Of a DNA stretch of 64,000 nt, positions 25,833 to 35,152 are shown one piece after another. Numbering within the stretch: the first letter of the stretch is position 1; each line of letters begins with the position of its first letter. Source of the DNA: Mucilaginibacter geliditolerans (lineage in GTDB: Bacteria; Bacteroidota; Bacteroidia; Sphingobacteriales; Sphingobacteriaceae). The DNA lies in assembly GCF_014200495.1 (NCBI RefSeq), contig NZ_JACHBY010000003.1, positions 248,001 through 312,000 of the forward strand. The letters run 5' to 3'. The translations under genes and the position numbers were made by a program. Below the pieces are notes generated by a model. That model saw only the letters and a list, made by a program, of their open reading frames with translations. It made no database searches and was not told the origin of the DNA.

Positions 25833-27137
25833 TTGAAAAAAATCCGACCGGTACAGCTTGTCGCTGTTATTTTCTTTACCGTATCCGGAGGCCCATACGG
25901 GCTCGAACCCCTGTTAACTTATGCCGGGCAGCATGGCGCCATATTATTATTACTGATAACACCCTTATTATGGGATGTACCTGCAATTTATGCCGTGCTT
26001 GAACTAAACAGCATGATGCCCGTTACCGGGGGCTATTACAAGTGGGTAAAATATGCCTTAGGCACACGCTGGGGATTTTATGAAGGCTGGTGGACCTGGC
26101 TCTATACTTTTGTAGACCTGGCCATTTACCCGGTGCTGTTTGTGCAATATGCCGCATTCTTTTATCCGGAATTAAATTTACATAAAACGGAGATCTGCCT
26201 GATCATCATATGGGCGTCGGCAGGGTTAAATATTTTGGGTATTGTACCTGTGGGTAAGGTAACATTATTCCTGAGCGCGGTGGTGTTAACTCCCTTTATT
26301 ATTTTATTTGTGCTGGCATTTTATCATCATACGGGCAGTATTGCCTTACCATCGCCATCATTGAAGGGCATCGGGATTTCATCGTTAGGGATGGCACTGT
26401 ATACAGTAATGTGGAACTGCTTAGGCTGGGATAATACCACTACGTATGCCGAAGAGGTTGAAAAACCGGTACGCTCCTACCTGGTATCCATGATGATCGC
26501 CTTTATACTGGTGATCACCGTTTATATACTGGTGATATGGGTGGCACAATTTTCAGGCATCAACGCAACAACTTTAATGAATGATGGCTTCCCGGCATTA
26601 GCGGCACTGATTGGCGGCCATTGGCTGGGTGCGCTAATTGCCATTGGCGGCATGGCGAGCACTTTGGGTATTTACGCCTCGGTACTGTTATCCGTATCTC
26701 GCGTACCTATGGTAATGGCTGATGATAAGCTTTTACCTGCAGGACTAAAAAAGCAGCATAAAAAATTCAATACACCCTATATCTCCATCATAGTTTGCTC
26801 AATAGTAGTAAGCGGGATGATCCGCTGGGGATTTACCGACCTGCTGATCATCGATGTAATAGTTTATGGTGCAGGCTTATCCCTTGAATACATTTCCCTG
26901 ATAAAAATGCGTATAAAGGAACCCGACAGGCACCGGCCGTTTAAAATTCCGCTGGGTATTCCCGGCTTATGTATTGGCATATTGCTGCCTGTCGTCATTT
27001 ATTTTACCGCGCTTGGTGGTGCGCTTTCTTCAACTCCAGGTGCTGTATCTGCTGCTGTATTTGCTATTCTCACTTTGTTGAGCGCTGAGCTTTTGTGGCA
27101 GGTGATCAGGTGGAGTAAAAGAGGAAAGGTTTGGTAA
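25833..27137 (+). CDS. APC-family amino acid permease
   Basis: 434-residue transporter of the amino acid-polyamine-organocation superfamily with about 12 membrane segments. Landmarks are the unwound first helix AVIFFTVSGGPYGLEPLL, LNSMMPVTGGYYKWVKYALG, the helix-6 region MALYTVMWNCLGWDNTTTYAEEVE and the C-terminal DRHRPFKIPLG. Start is TTG 25833 (MKKIRPVQLV); no ATG fits. Substrate not determinable from sequence alone. It is 58 bases downstream of the acyltransferase. Confidence 0.88.
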   Translation: MKKIRPVQLVAVIFFTVSGGPYGLEPLLTYAGQHGAILLLLITPLLWDVPAIYAVLELNSMMPVTGGYYKWVKYALGTRWGFYEGWWTWLYTFVDLAIYPVLFVQYAAFFYPELNLHKTEICLIIIWASAGLNILGIVPVGKVTLFLSAVVLTPFIILFVLAFYHHTGSIALPSPSLKGIGISSLGMALYTVMWNCLGWDNTTTYAEEVEKPVRSYLVSMMIAFILVITVYILVIWVAQFSGINATTLMNDGFPALAALIGGHWLGALIAIGGMASTLGIYASVLLSVSRVPMVMADDKLLPAGLKKQHKKFNTPYISIIVCSIVVSGMIRWGFTDLLIIDVIVYGAGLSLEYISLIKMRIKEPDRHRPFKIPLGIPGLCIGILLPVVIYFTALGGALSSTPGAVSAAVFAILTLLSAELLWQVIRWSKRGKVW

Positions 27138-27203
27138 TGCGTTATGGCTTTTCGTATGATATCACTCATAATCCTCAACTTCAGTATTGCTTACTTATCG
27201 CAT

Positions 27204-27666
27204 GGTATCGCTCATAGCCGCTAAGGCCTATTTCTTTTGTCTTGATACAAAAGAAACAAAAAATCAAGTCAGCAGAAATGCTTCTTTGCCGCACGAGGCG
27301 GTTGCGCTGCAAATCAGGCAAAACCTGGGCTGCTATATTTTTACCCTGCTGTCGCTACGCGCTTAGCCTTTACGCTTCTGTAAAAATCTGCTATGCCCTG
27401 CCACGCACAAGGCCACCGTTGTTTTGCCTGATTTCGCCCGAAGCTGTTCTACTGACAGAGAAAAAGAACTTTACCTCACCCAATTCTTTTCAAAGAAGAG
27501 TACTCAATTGAACCGTGATAAAAAGCGGGTAAAGGCCCGACAAAAAGCGCGGGCCTGGGTGTTTTGCCGGTGGGTGGAAGGATCTTTTTGTCTTGACTTT
27601 TTGTTTCTTTTGTGTCAAGACAAAAGAAATAGGGCTCCGCGCCCATGAGCGGCTTCAAGCGATATT
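27204..27666 (-). mobile_element. MITE-like element, copy B (intact inverted ends)
   Basis: Non-coding element of about 460 bp, inverted relative to 10455-10930. Terminal inverted repeats of about 44 bp lie at 27226-27270 (CCTATTTCTTTTGTCTTGAT, then ACAAAAGAAACAAAAAATC) and 27590-27633. Outside them weaker matching blocks occur (ATCGCTCATAGCCGCT and its counterpart AGCGGCTTCAAGCGAT). Nested perfect arms lie at 27311-27324 and 27421-27434. No transposase gene inside. The rest of 27138-27830 shows only a weak TAGCTTTA box near 27804. Confidence 0.78.
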
Positions 27667-27830
27667 CATGCCAGCATATTCGCTCTGTATAGTTAGAGTA
27701 CTGCCTCTCTCAATGACGCGCGAACCAAAATGTTGCTTTTTGTAAAAACTCCGTTATAAATAGCATTCATAAAAATAAATGTCATTATCACAATTTTAGT
27801 TGCTAGCTTTATATCACCAATTGTAAAGTC

Positions 27831-29270
27831 ATGATAAAGAATCTTAATTCGCCACGTTATGCGGACAGAAAGAACTGGATAATTGTTCTGATCATATTAA
27901 TATGTTGTATTATAGCGAGCATATCAAATGCACAGGGCAGAAGGACCAGGAGAGTTACATTACCCGGCCAGCCGATTGAAATACAGCTAACACCTTATAA
28001 AACCACCATGCTTGGCAATGGCAGGGATACCGCCCTCATCAGCGTAAAAATAATCGACAAGGATGTTAAGGAAGTAGCCAATGCCAAAAAACTCATCACT
28101 TTTCATATTAAGGGCGATGCTAGGATCATTAATATTCATAACGCCAACCTTAAAGAAACTACAAATAATGATACCGTTTGGACAGTTCCTGTTACCGGCA
28201 GTTGCTGGTTGGTGCTGCAGGCAGGCCCTTCAAGAGGTATTATTAAGTTAGATGCTACGGCTGATAGCTTATACACCGGTTCAACAGAAATACATACGGT
28301 ACAGCCCGGCACACCGCACCCGGTTACAAACACAAACTACGTTCCGAGGAAAGTACAAGGGAAGATTTTAGGTGCAGATATTTCTTTTTTACCTGAACTG
28401 GAAAGTAAGGGAGAGAAATTCTCTGACAATGGTACACCCGGCGATGCTATTGAAATATTAAAAGCACACGGTTTTAATTACATAAGGCTACGTATTTTTA
28501 ACGAACCTGCAAACCCCAAGGGTTATTCGCCGGGCAAAGGTTTTTGCGATCTGGAACATACCAAGGTTATGGCCAAACGTATAAAAGCCGCGGGCATGAA
28601 GTTTCTGCTTGATTTTCATTACAGCGATTACTGGGCCGATCCGCAGCAGCAAAATAAACCTGCGGCATGGGTTGGTCAGGATTTCACGACGCTAAAAAAA
28701 TCGCTATATGATTACACCGTAAAGGTAATGACCGAGTTAAAAGCCCAGGGCACTACACCTGATATGGTACAGGTTGGCAATGAGATAAACCACGGCATGG
28801 TATGGCCAGATGGCGCTATCAACAATCTGGATAGTCTTGCGCAACTGATCTATTCAGGTGTACAGGGTGTAAAAGCTGTTAGTCCGTCGACCATTATTAT
28901 GCTGCATGTTGCGCTTGGCGGCCAAAATGCCGAGGCCCGTTTCTTTCTGGATAACATGACTGCGCGTAAGGTACCTTTTGATGTGATCGGCCTGTCCTAT
29001 TACCCAAAATGGCATGGCACACCTGAGGATCTGAAAAACAATATGGCCGATTTGGCTAAAAGATACAAACAGGAAGTAATGGTTGCCGAATACTCACAGC
29101 TTAAACAGGAAGTTAATGATATAGCCTTTACCGCGCCGGGCAAAAAAGCCGTCGGCTCGTTCATCTGGGAACCGCTTAGTACCTGGGAAGGCGTGTTCGA
29201 CAGGGATGGTAAATCAAATGCTTATTTGAATATTTACCCGGGAATAGCGAAGGAGTATGGGGTAAAGTAA
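27831..29270 (+). CDS. GH53 arabinogalactan endo-beta-1,4-galactanase
   Basis: Secreted glycoside hydrolase of 479 residues that cleaves beta-1,4-galactan in plant cell wall polymers. After a signal anchor (about 16-35) comes an immunoglobulin-like domain (about 45-160). The GH53 barrel starts at ILGADISFLPELESKG (about 182) and includes GFNYIRLRIFNEP, FLLDFHYSDYWADPQQQ, the acid/base glutamate in VQVGNEINHGMVWP and the nucleophile in MVAEYSQ. No SusC/SusD pair is adjacent, so it is not in an obvious polysaccharide utilisation locus here. Confidence 0.92.
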   Translation: MIKNLNSPRYADRKNWIIVLIILICCIIASISNAQGRRTRRVTLPGQPIEIQLTPYKTTMLGNGRDTALISVKIIDKDVKEVANAKKLITFHIKGDARIINIHNANLKETTNNDTVWTVPVTGSCWLVLQAGPSRGIIKLDATADSLYTGSTEIHTVQPGTPHPVTNTNYVPRKVQGKILGADISFLPELESKGEKFSDNGTPGDAIEILKAHGFNYIRLRIFNEPANPKGYSPGKGFCDLEHTKVMAKRIKAAGMKFLLDFHYSDYWADPQQQNKPAAWVGQDFTTLKKSLYDYTVKVMTELKAQGTTPDMVQVGNEINHGMVWPDGAINNLDSLAQLIYSGVQGVKAVSPSTIIMLHVALGGQNAEARFFLDNMTARKVPFDVIGLSYYPKWHGTPEDLKNNMADLAKRYKQEVMVAEYSQLKQEVNDIAFTAPGKKAVGSFIWEPLSTWEGVFDRDGKSNAYLNIYPGIAKEYGVK

Positions 29271-29287
29271 CAACTTTTCTCTTTCAT

Positions 29288-29471
29288 TGTCATGCTGAGG
29301 TACGAAGCATCTATTTTACAAGCAACAGGTAATCGCTTGCAGATTGAACGCGTATAGGTTCTTCGCTACCGCTCAGAATGACAATTTTATTTTTGGAATC
29401 AAGGGTGTCATGCTGAGCGATAGTCGAAGCATGTGGGCAATGGCTTTACGCTTTGAGTGCCTCAACATGAC
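29288..29471. repeat. Two GTCAT repeats, CTGAG subfamily
   Basis: Copy 29288-29383: TGTCATGCTGAGGTACGAAG to CGCTCAGAATGACA. Copy 29405-29471: TGTCATGCTGAGCGATAG to GCCTCAACATGACC, with a shorter unrelated centre. Confidence 0.85.
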
Positions 29472-29545
29472 CCTATATCACTTCAAGGAATTTAAAACCG
29501 TTTGCCACCTTATACAGTTATAGTAAAGCATTAAACAAGCTTACT

Positions 29546-30313
29546 ATGAGATCTATCTGGAAAGGTTCTATTGGTTTTGGGTTGGTTAGTATCCCCATTA
29601 AATTGTATTCGGCGGTGCAGACCAGCTCGCTTGATTTTGATATGCTGGATAGCCGCGATCATTCACGCATCCGTTACCAGCGGGTTAATGAGCATACACA
29701 TAAAGAAGTCCCTTACGATAAAATTGTAAAGGGCTATAAACTGGATGACAACTATTTTATAGTGGATGAGCATGACTTTGAAAGTGCCGCCCCCGAAAAA
29801 ACCAAAACAATTGAGATTGAAAGCTTTGTTGATATTGCCGATGTTAACCCCATGTATTACGAAACATCATACTATGCCGAGCCTGATACTCAAAACAGTA
29901 AGGCTTACGCCCTGCTGATACAGGCCCTCATCAAATCAAAAAAAGCCGGACTGGCACGTTTTGTACTCCGTAATACCGAAACGCTTTGCATTGTTCACCC
30001 GGTTAAAAATATACTGGTGGTAACCAATATCCGCTTTGCACAGGAAATACGTGATACCGATGAGCTTAAAGTTGATGATGCAAACGTGAGCAAAAAGGAA
30101 CTGGATATGGGCCTGGCACTTATTAATCAATACGCCGAGAAATTTGATATATCCAAATTCAAGGATGAATATAATGGCGAACTGTTAAAGATCATCCATG
30201 ATAAAGCAAAAGGCAAACAAGCTGTAATTAAAAAGCTAAAGCCACAAAAAGCTTCGGGCGATGACTTGTATGAGCAGCTGATCCAGAGTTTGAGTAATAA
30301 GAAGGGGGCATGA
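29546..30313 (+). CDS. ku: Ku protein (non-homologous end joining)
   Basis: DNA-end-binding homodimer of bacterial NHEJ, 255 residues. The start MRSIWKGSIGFGLVSIPIKLYSA is diagnostic, followed by RIRYQRVNEHTHKEVPYDKIVKGY, FVDIADVNPMYYETSYYAEP and the C-terminal DEYNGELLKIIHDKAKGK. A short basic tail, VIKKLKPQKASGDD, may recruit the partner ligase. LigD is not in the window. It stands alone between repeat elements. Confidence 0.95.
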   Translation: MRSIWKGSIGFGLVSIPIKLYSAVQTSSLDFDMLDSRDHSRIRYQRVNEHTHKEVPYDKIVKGYKLDDNYFIVDEHDFESAAPEKTKTIEIESFVDIADVNPMYYETSYYAEPDTQNSKAYALLIQALIKSKKAGLARFVLRNTETLCIVHPVKNILVVTNIRFAQEIRDTDELKVDDANVSKKELDMGLALINQYAEKFDISKFKDEYNGELLKIIHDKAKGKQAVIKKLKPQKASGDDLYEQLIQSLSNKKGA

Positions 30314-30319
30314 TCCCCG

Positions 30320-30407
30320 ATGTCATTGCGAGCGATAGCGTGGCAACCTCGTCGCTTGTATAATGAACGCGACGAGGTTGCTTCGTCGTTCCTTCTCGCA
30401 ATGACAT
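30320..30407. repeat. GTCAT...ATGAC palindromic repeat
   Basis: ATGTCATTGCGAGCGATAGC to CTCGCAATGACAT; inner GCAACCTCGTCGC and GCGACGAGGTTGC. It lies between the convergent Ku and kinase genes. Confidence 0.9.
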
Positions 30408-30425
30408 AGATTTTATATACTACTT

Positions 30426-31757
30426 TTAATATTCCCCTATCAAACCGGTTGAAAATATCAGCTTAAAAGTACTGCTTACATTCTTTTTTGATTCCACCTC
30501 GATTGTAATGTGGTGGAACTCGGCTATAGATTTTACTATCGGCAGGCCCAGACCAAAGCTGTCCTGTTGCAAGGATTGCTTGAGCTTTTTAAATCGATTA
30601 AAGATAAAGGGCAGGTCTTCGGGGGCAATACCTACACCGGTGTCTATAATTTTTACAACAAAGTTATTATTCTCTTTTACTGCTTCCACCCTTATTTTAC
30701 CATCCTCGCGGTTGTACTTTATGGCATTGTTCACCAGGTTAAAAAACAAGTTAAACAGCAGGAATTTATTAACGTTTACAAGGCACCAGTCGTCAGTTAC
30801 AATGCACTCATAGCTAATGTTTTTATCCTGTAAACGAATGGAGATCTCGTCATAAACCTCCTGCAATAGCTCGCCGATGGTTATCTTATCTTCCTTTAAA
30901 AACTGGTCGTTTTCTATTTGCGATATCAGCAACAGGGTTTTGGTGATGCTTTTTAACCGGTTCAGGATCTTCTGCATTTCCAGCAGGCGCACTTTGAGCT
31001 CGTCGGCAATGGCCTCCTCCTCAAACATATTCTCGATCTTTGATTGGAGAATGGATATTGGGGTCATTAGCTCATGCGAGGCGTTGGAGATAAACTCACG
31101 TTCTTTCAGGAATGTACTTTCTATGGTCTGGATCATCTGATGGATGCTGATATCCAGGTGCTGAAAATCGTTGGTACTGGTTTTCACCTCCTTATAGCTG
31201 CCAAAATTTGGGAATTTAGTGCCTACCAGCTTTGTTTTAATAATAAGGCGCAAAGGCCCGAGCACATAATTGGAATATAGCTGATCGGCAATAATGGTGA
31301 GGATAATCATCCCTACCAAAATTTCAAAGGCTATATTTTGCAGCGGACCGGTAGTTTCATTTACCGAATCAAGGCTGATACCTACTTCCAGCAGGTACTT
31401 CTTTTTATCTACATAAAAATCATGACTTAATATGCGGTATTCAATGGTATCCGTTTCTACTTTACGCTTTTCGTTATAGATGGTATCTAAATTCTCTATT
31501 AAAGAATCCTCATCCAAACTCACATAGGCATCCTTTATGGGCGTATAAGCAGCGTAGCCTTCGCCATCCTGAATGTAGTTTTTAATGCCCAATGCCTTTA
31601 CCGTTTGCAGCACCTTATCCTTTTGCTTACGCAGGCGGTTATCAGTATAGTTTTGGTTGATATTTTTAATAAGTACAGGCAGCAGCAAAACAAACAGCGT
31701 TACAATAACCAGTTTTGATATGGTATTAAACAGTGTAAGTTTTGTTCTGAGTTTCAA
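30426..31757 (-). CDS. Sensor histidine kinase
   Basis: 443 residues. It has two membrane helices (about 12-33 and 143-162) enclosing a periplasmic sensor, then a dimerisation domain with the phosphoacceptor in FISNASHELMTPISILQSK and a HATPase domain with the N box NLFFNLVNNAIKYN, G1 box IIDTGVGIAPEDL and G2 box FGLGLPIVKSI. Starts 4 bases after the response regulator; last gene of a unit that begins with a small exported protein and a predicted outer-membrane barrel. Signal unknown. Confidence 0.93.
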   Translation of the reverse strand: MKLRTKLTLFNTISKLVIVTLFVLLLPVLIKNINQNYTDNRLRKQKDKVLQTVKALGIKNYIQDGEGYAAYTPIKDAYVSLDEDSLIENLDTIYNEKRKVETDTIEYRILSHDFYVDKKKYLLEVGISLDSVNETTGPLQNIAFEILVGMIILTIIADQLYSNYVLGPLRLIIKTKLVGTKFPNFGSYKEVKTSTNDFQHLDISIHQMIQTIESTFLKEREFISNASHELMTPISILQSKIENMFEEEAIADELKVRLLEMQKILNRLKSITKTLLLISQIENDQFLKEDKITIGELLQEVYDEISIRLQDKNISYECIVTDDWCLVNVNKFLLFNLFFNLVNNAIKYNREDGKIRVEAVKENNNFVVKIIDTGVGIAPEDLPFIFNRFKKLKQSLQQDSFGLGLPIVKSIAEFHHITIEVESKKNVSSTFKLIFSTGLIGEY

Positions 31758-31761
31758 AGCG

Positions 31762-32445
31762 CTAATGATTTATCCTTATTTTGTATCCCAGTCCGCGCAC
31801 GGTTTCCAGCCAGTCTGCCGGGGCATAGGTATTTAGCTTTTTGCGGATATTTTTTATATGCGCGTCAATATAATTGGAGTCATAATCATCATTAATAATG
31901 CTCCCCCAAATATGCTCGCTTAGCTGGTTGCGGGTAACCGTACGGTTTTTATTCAGGATAAGGTAGGCCACCAGGTCAAATTCCTTTTTGGTGATGGCAG
32001 CTATATTATCATTATTATGGGTGATGGTGCGTTCGGTAAGGTTCACCAAAAAATCACCCAGCTCAACTACATTATTTTTAAGTCCGAATTTGCGGCGGGT
32101 AATAGCCTGCATTCGGCTTTGCAGTTCCAATAAGGAGAATGGTTTAGCCAGGTAGTCATCGGCACCCATATCCAAACCTTTAATGCGGTCATAAATTTCG
32201 GCACGCGCAGTCAGGATAATGTAGGCGGCGTCGGGGTTACTGCGCTTGGCTTCCTTAAGCAGGTCGAGCCCTTCATAATCCGGCAATCCCAGGTCAATCA
32301 GGATAAAATCATACAAATTAACAGCCACACGCTCTGATGCCGACGCGCCATCATAACAAACTTCGCATATATAGTTATAGTTTGTCAGAAATATCTCTAA
32401 CTCGCGGGCCAATGCCTTTTCATCCTCTATAATTAAAACATTCAT
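31762..32445 (-). CDS. OmpR/PhoB-type response regulator
   Basis: 227 residues. The receiver domain (1-120) has the acidic pair in VLIIEDEKALA, the phosphoacceptor in FILIDLGLPDYEGLDLL, the Thr in YIILTARAE and the Lys in YLAKPFSL. The winged-helix domain (about 130-225) shows KKEFDLVAYLILNKN, the recognition helix SNYIDAHIKNIRKKL and the wing VRGLGYKI. Two bases separate it from the barrel gene and four from the kinase gene. Confidence 0.94.
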   Translation of the reverse strand: MNVLIIEDEKALARELEIFLTNYNYICEVCYDGASASERVAVNLYDFILIDLGLPDYEGLDLLKEAKRSNPDAAYIILTARAEIYDRIKGLDMGADDYLAKPFSLLELQSRMQAITRRKFGLKNNVVELGDFLVNLTERTITHNNDNIAAITKKEFDLVAYLILNKNRTVTRNQLSEHIWGSIINDDYDSNYIDAHIKNIRKKLNTYAPADWLETVRGLGYKIRINH

Positions 32446-32447
32446 AC

Positions 32448-33338
32448 TTAATAAAATACGTAGTAAAATGTTAAATTGTAAAACGATTCCTTCCGGTTCA
32501 ATAACGCGCCTTCAACGTTAACAGGTATAGAGTATTTGTAAGAAAACTCAAATGTATAATGCGGCCTGTTATAAGCTATAGGTATTTTTATATTATAGTT
32601 AAGCGCATTAAACTGGCTGTTATCATGCGCCTGCCGTGGTGCATCCGGGTCACTGAAAAATATATTATCCACCTGTGTTTGGTACTGGTGATCCATAGCG
32701 TAACGCTGCACAAAGTTTTGCGTACCTAATATGGCTGTTATGGTTGGGTCGAATGTAAGATAATCCTTATCATCAAAAATATTGAAGTTGCTTTCAAAAT
32801 GCTTTGTTGTGTTTATGGTGACAAAAATATCGTCCTCATTGCCAAAAAGATAATCAACTATAACGCTTGATTTTGCAAATTTCCAATCGTAGGTATTTTT
32901 CAGGTCGATATCATTAGCCGATGCCGATTTGATAACCTGCGCGGCATCCCGGTTAAACAGGAAACGTGTATAACTCGCCGCACCTGAAAACTGTTTTGAA
33001 ATTTTGTATAAGTACCCTGCGCCCAGATCTATCTCATCAAACAAAGGATTATAACCCAAAACTTTTAATGCCGAGCCATAGGCGAAAAACCCATTTTTGG
33101 TGTTATATATCACATCTGTTGATACAAACGGGTAGGTTATAGGGCCAGTGCGGCCAAAAAACTGCACATCGCTGCCATATACCACTCCTGCTGATATTGA
33201 CATTTTACGTACAACCGTATCCGTCGTATCAGTATCAGTAGTTGATTTAACTGTAGTATCAGTACCCAGGCGTAGCTCTGCTGCTGCATTTACGGCATTA
33301 CAGGTTAATAAAAAAAGTACTACGCAAAAATATTTCAT
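32448..33338 (-). CDS. Predicted outer-membrane beta-barrel protein
   Basis: About 296 residues, family not recognised. It has a signal peptide (1-20, ending VNAAAE), a Thr/Asp-rich linker (TDTTVKSTTDTDTTD), then alternating amphipathic strands such as ISAGVVYGSDVQFF, FSGAASYTRFLF and YTFEFSYKYSI. It ends in YNLTFYYVFY, an aromatic-terminated last strand as in many outer-membrane barrels. It is co-transcribed with the two-component system, whose signal or target it may be (inference from position). Confidence 0.7.
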   Translation of the reverse strand: MKYFCVVLFLLTCNAVNAAAELRLGTDTTVKSTTDTDTTDTVVRKMSISAGVVYGSDVQFFGRTGPITYPFVSTDVIYNTKNGFFAYGSALKVLGYNPLFDEIDLGAGYLYKISKQFSGAASYTRFLFNRDAAQVIKSASANDIDLKNTYDWKFAKSSVIVDYLFGNEDDIFVTINTTKHFESNFNIFDDKDYLTFDPTITAILGTQNFVQRYAMDHQYQTQVDNIFFSDPDAPRQAHDNSQFNALNYNIKIPIAYNRPHYTFEFSYKYSIPVNVEGALLNRKESFYNLTFYYVFY

Positions 33339-33365
33339 CAATCAACAAATTGTCTGTTAAATATA

Positions 33366-33707
33366 TTAATTACCATTTCTCCTTGGTATTTCCGGCGGAC
33401 GTTCCAAACCTTCGGGCCGGCGCTGGCGTTTAGGTTTGGGCTTCGGCGGCGTTTTGGCATCATCGGTAGTACCCAATTTTTCAGGCTTAGGCTGCCGCTT
33501 TGCTTTAGCTATCTCCTTAATTTTTTTCTTTTCATCAAGCTCCTGCTGATGCTTTGTTTCTGAAGTATCTTTTGAAATTTGGTTATCGGGCACAGGCACA
33601 GTAAGATCATATTTTTTAAAAATAAGATGCCCGCTCCCCTTCTTGGCAAATGATGAATGCGGCGCCAGCATCAATATCAGGACAATATACGCAAACCACT
33701 TTACCAT
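33366..33707 (-). CDS. Small exported Lys/Pro-rich protein
   Basis: 113 residues, not recognised. Signal peptide about 1-21 (ends SSFAKKG). The mature part is very polar: FKKYDLTVPVPDNQISKD, then a K/E-rich stretch QELDEKKKIKEIAKAKRQ and a Pro/Arg/Lys-rich tail PPKPKPKRQRRPEGLERP. Probably unstructured in the periplasm. It is 24 bases upstream of the barrel gene, apparently heading that operon. Confidence 0.6.
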   Translation of the reverse strand: MVKWFAYIVLILMLAPHSSFAKKGSGHLIFKKYDLTVPVPDNQISKDTSETKHQQELDEKKKIKEIAKAKRQPKPEKLGTTDDAKTPPKPKPKRQRRPEGLERPPEIPRRNGN

Positions 33708-33911
33708 TTAGAAAGAGAAAAACTTAAAAATTGTTAAAACATTTATCATCGCTCAAAATCAACACAAGCAATTTATTAAGCTGCATTCAGGGGATATATA
33801 ATGAGCATGGTTATAACCTGCGTTTTATTAATAGCCTCTTTAGGCTAACGCAGATTTATGTGCTAAAATAACTTATTATATTAAAAGGGGATTGTAATAG
33901 AAAAATTAATA

Positions 33912-34835
33912 TCAATCGGCCTTATCTAGGCCTTTTGAGGTATAGATGCGGTTATGATCATCAATAATTAAACAGGATATTTGATTTAATTGATTTATTA
34001 AATAAAGGCCGGCATTAACACCCATATTCATTATCGGCGTAGCCATAGCATCAGATAGCTCGGCTGTTGGGCTGATAATACTCACACGCATGATCTCGCT
34101 AACAGGGAAACCTTTTTTAGCATTAACCATATTAACTTGCTGCTTGTTGCTGATTGCGGCGTGCCGCTCGGCATTAACAGAGGTAGCTATACACATATTG
34201 CCAATATTAAGATTAGCAAATGGCTGTGTTTGCAATTCCGGGTCGGCTGCACCTATAGTCCAGTCGGCATTGTTGGGTTGTGTACCCCAGGTAAGCAAAT
34301 CGCCGCCTGCATTAATTACGCCGCTGCTTACACCCTGCATTTGTAATATATATTTGGCCCTGTCGGCAGCATAACCTTTACCTATTGATGCAAAGCTTAT
34401 ACGCATACCTTTCTCTTTTAAAAATACTGTAACAGCCTGCGGGTCAAGCACTACATTTTTATAATTGCTATAAGTATTTACAAATGCCGAAGGTTTTGTA
34501 TCAACAGTTTTATCGGCAGAAACATAAGTTATATCAAAAGCGCCATAAGTAAGCGCTGATATTTGTAATGAACGGTCAATCAGCCTGAAAATTTCAGGGT
34601 CAACTTTGACTGGTTTTACACCGGCATTACGGTTTATCTCGTTCACTTTGCTGTTATCACCTAATGCGCTAAGTAATTTATCAACACGATTTATCTCATT
34701 TATGGCATCGGTTATTTTCGATTCGGCCCAAATCAGGTCATTAGCTACCAGGCTGATCTCAAATTGATTGCCCATTAGCCATATTGAACGCCTGAATATG
34801 TTTAAATTACTCCTTAAGGTTTTTACAGCCAGCAT
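33912..34835 (-). CDS. apbE: FAD:protein FMN transferase (ApbE family)
   Basis: 307-residue flavin transferase that attaches FMN covalently to threonines of periplasmic flavoproteins. Landmarks are FRRSIWLMGNQFEISLVA, INRVDKLLSALGDNSKVNEINRNAG, GAFDITYVS, SFASIGKGYAADRAKYIL, GVINAGGDLLTWG and ISPTAELSDAMATPIMNMG. Unusually, no signal peptide or lipobox precedes the domain. No in-frame flavin-binding target gene (FMN-bind) is adjacent. The gene is upstream, with a 204-base gap, of the small exported protein gene. Confidence 0.88.
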   Translation of the reverse strand: MLAVKTLRSNLNIFRRSIWLMGNQFEISLVANDLIWAESKITDAINEINRVDKLLSALGDNSKVNEINRNAGVKPVKVDPEIFRLIDRSLQISALTYGAFDITYVSADKTVDTKPSAFVNTYSNYKNVVLDPQAVTVFLKEKGMRISFASIGKGYAADRAKYILQMQGVSSGVINAGGDLLTWGTQPNNADWTIGAADPELQTQPFANLNIGNMCIATSVNAERHAAISNKQQVNMVNAKKGFPVSEIMRVSIISPTAELSDAMATPIMNMGVNAGLYLINQLNQISCLIIDDHNRIYTSKGLDKAD

Positions 34836-34981
34836 GTTGAATAAATTAAAATTTATGTGTGTAAACCATTATAAATACGAACCATTAAATTATTTTGCTA
34901 CATAAAACAGCAAAACATATAGCTTGACTAATATTTAAATCTAAAGTAGCCGGGTATTATGAAAATGAGATGAAAAACAAA

Positions 34982-35152
34982 TTCTTCGATTTGAAGATTT
35001 GAAAATGTGACAATTTGAAGATAAAGATTTCTTCGATTTGAAGACTCTTTGATTTGAAGATTTTAATTTAAAGATTTCAATTTAAAAATCCGGCAGCTTG
35101 AGGATCTGAAGACATCATCTTCAAATCCTCAAATTGTCAAATCTTCAAATTA
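34982..35152. repeat. Iterated-word palindrome after prfA
   Basis: The left part iterates GATTTGAAGA-like words (CGATTTGAAGATTTGAAAAT, CAATTTGAAGATAAAG, GATTTGAAGACTC, GATTTGAAGATTTT). The right arm (35115-35152) has the complement ATCTTCAAATCCTCAAATTG, then TCAAATCTTCAAATT, reaching the prfA stop. The remaining 34836-34981 is AT-rich with no gene that I can see. Confidence 0.75.

Noticed and set aside
27242..27658. Overlapping frames of 60-89 codons inside the MITE-like element, and the matching one at 10396-10599
   Set aside because: They follow the terminal inverted repeats, differ in frame between copies and show no domain; the element is better explained as non-coding.
33801..33848. 15-codon frame starting ATGAGCATGG upstream of the Lys/Pro-rich protein gene
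   Set aside because: Too short, on the opposite strand to its neighbours, without promoter box; could be chance.
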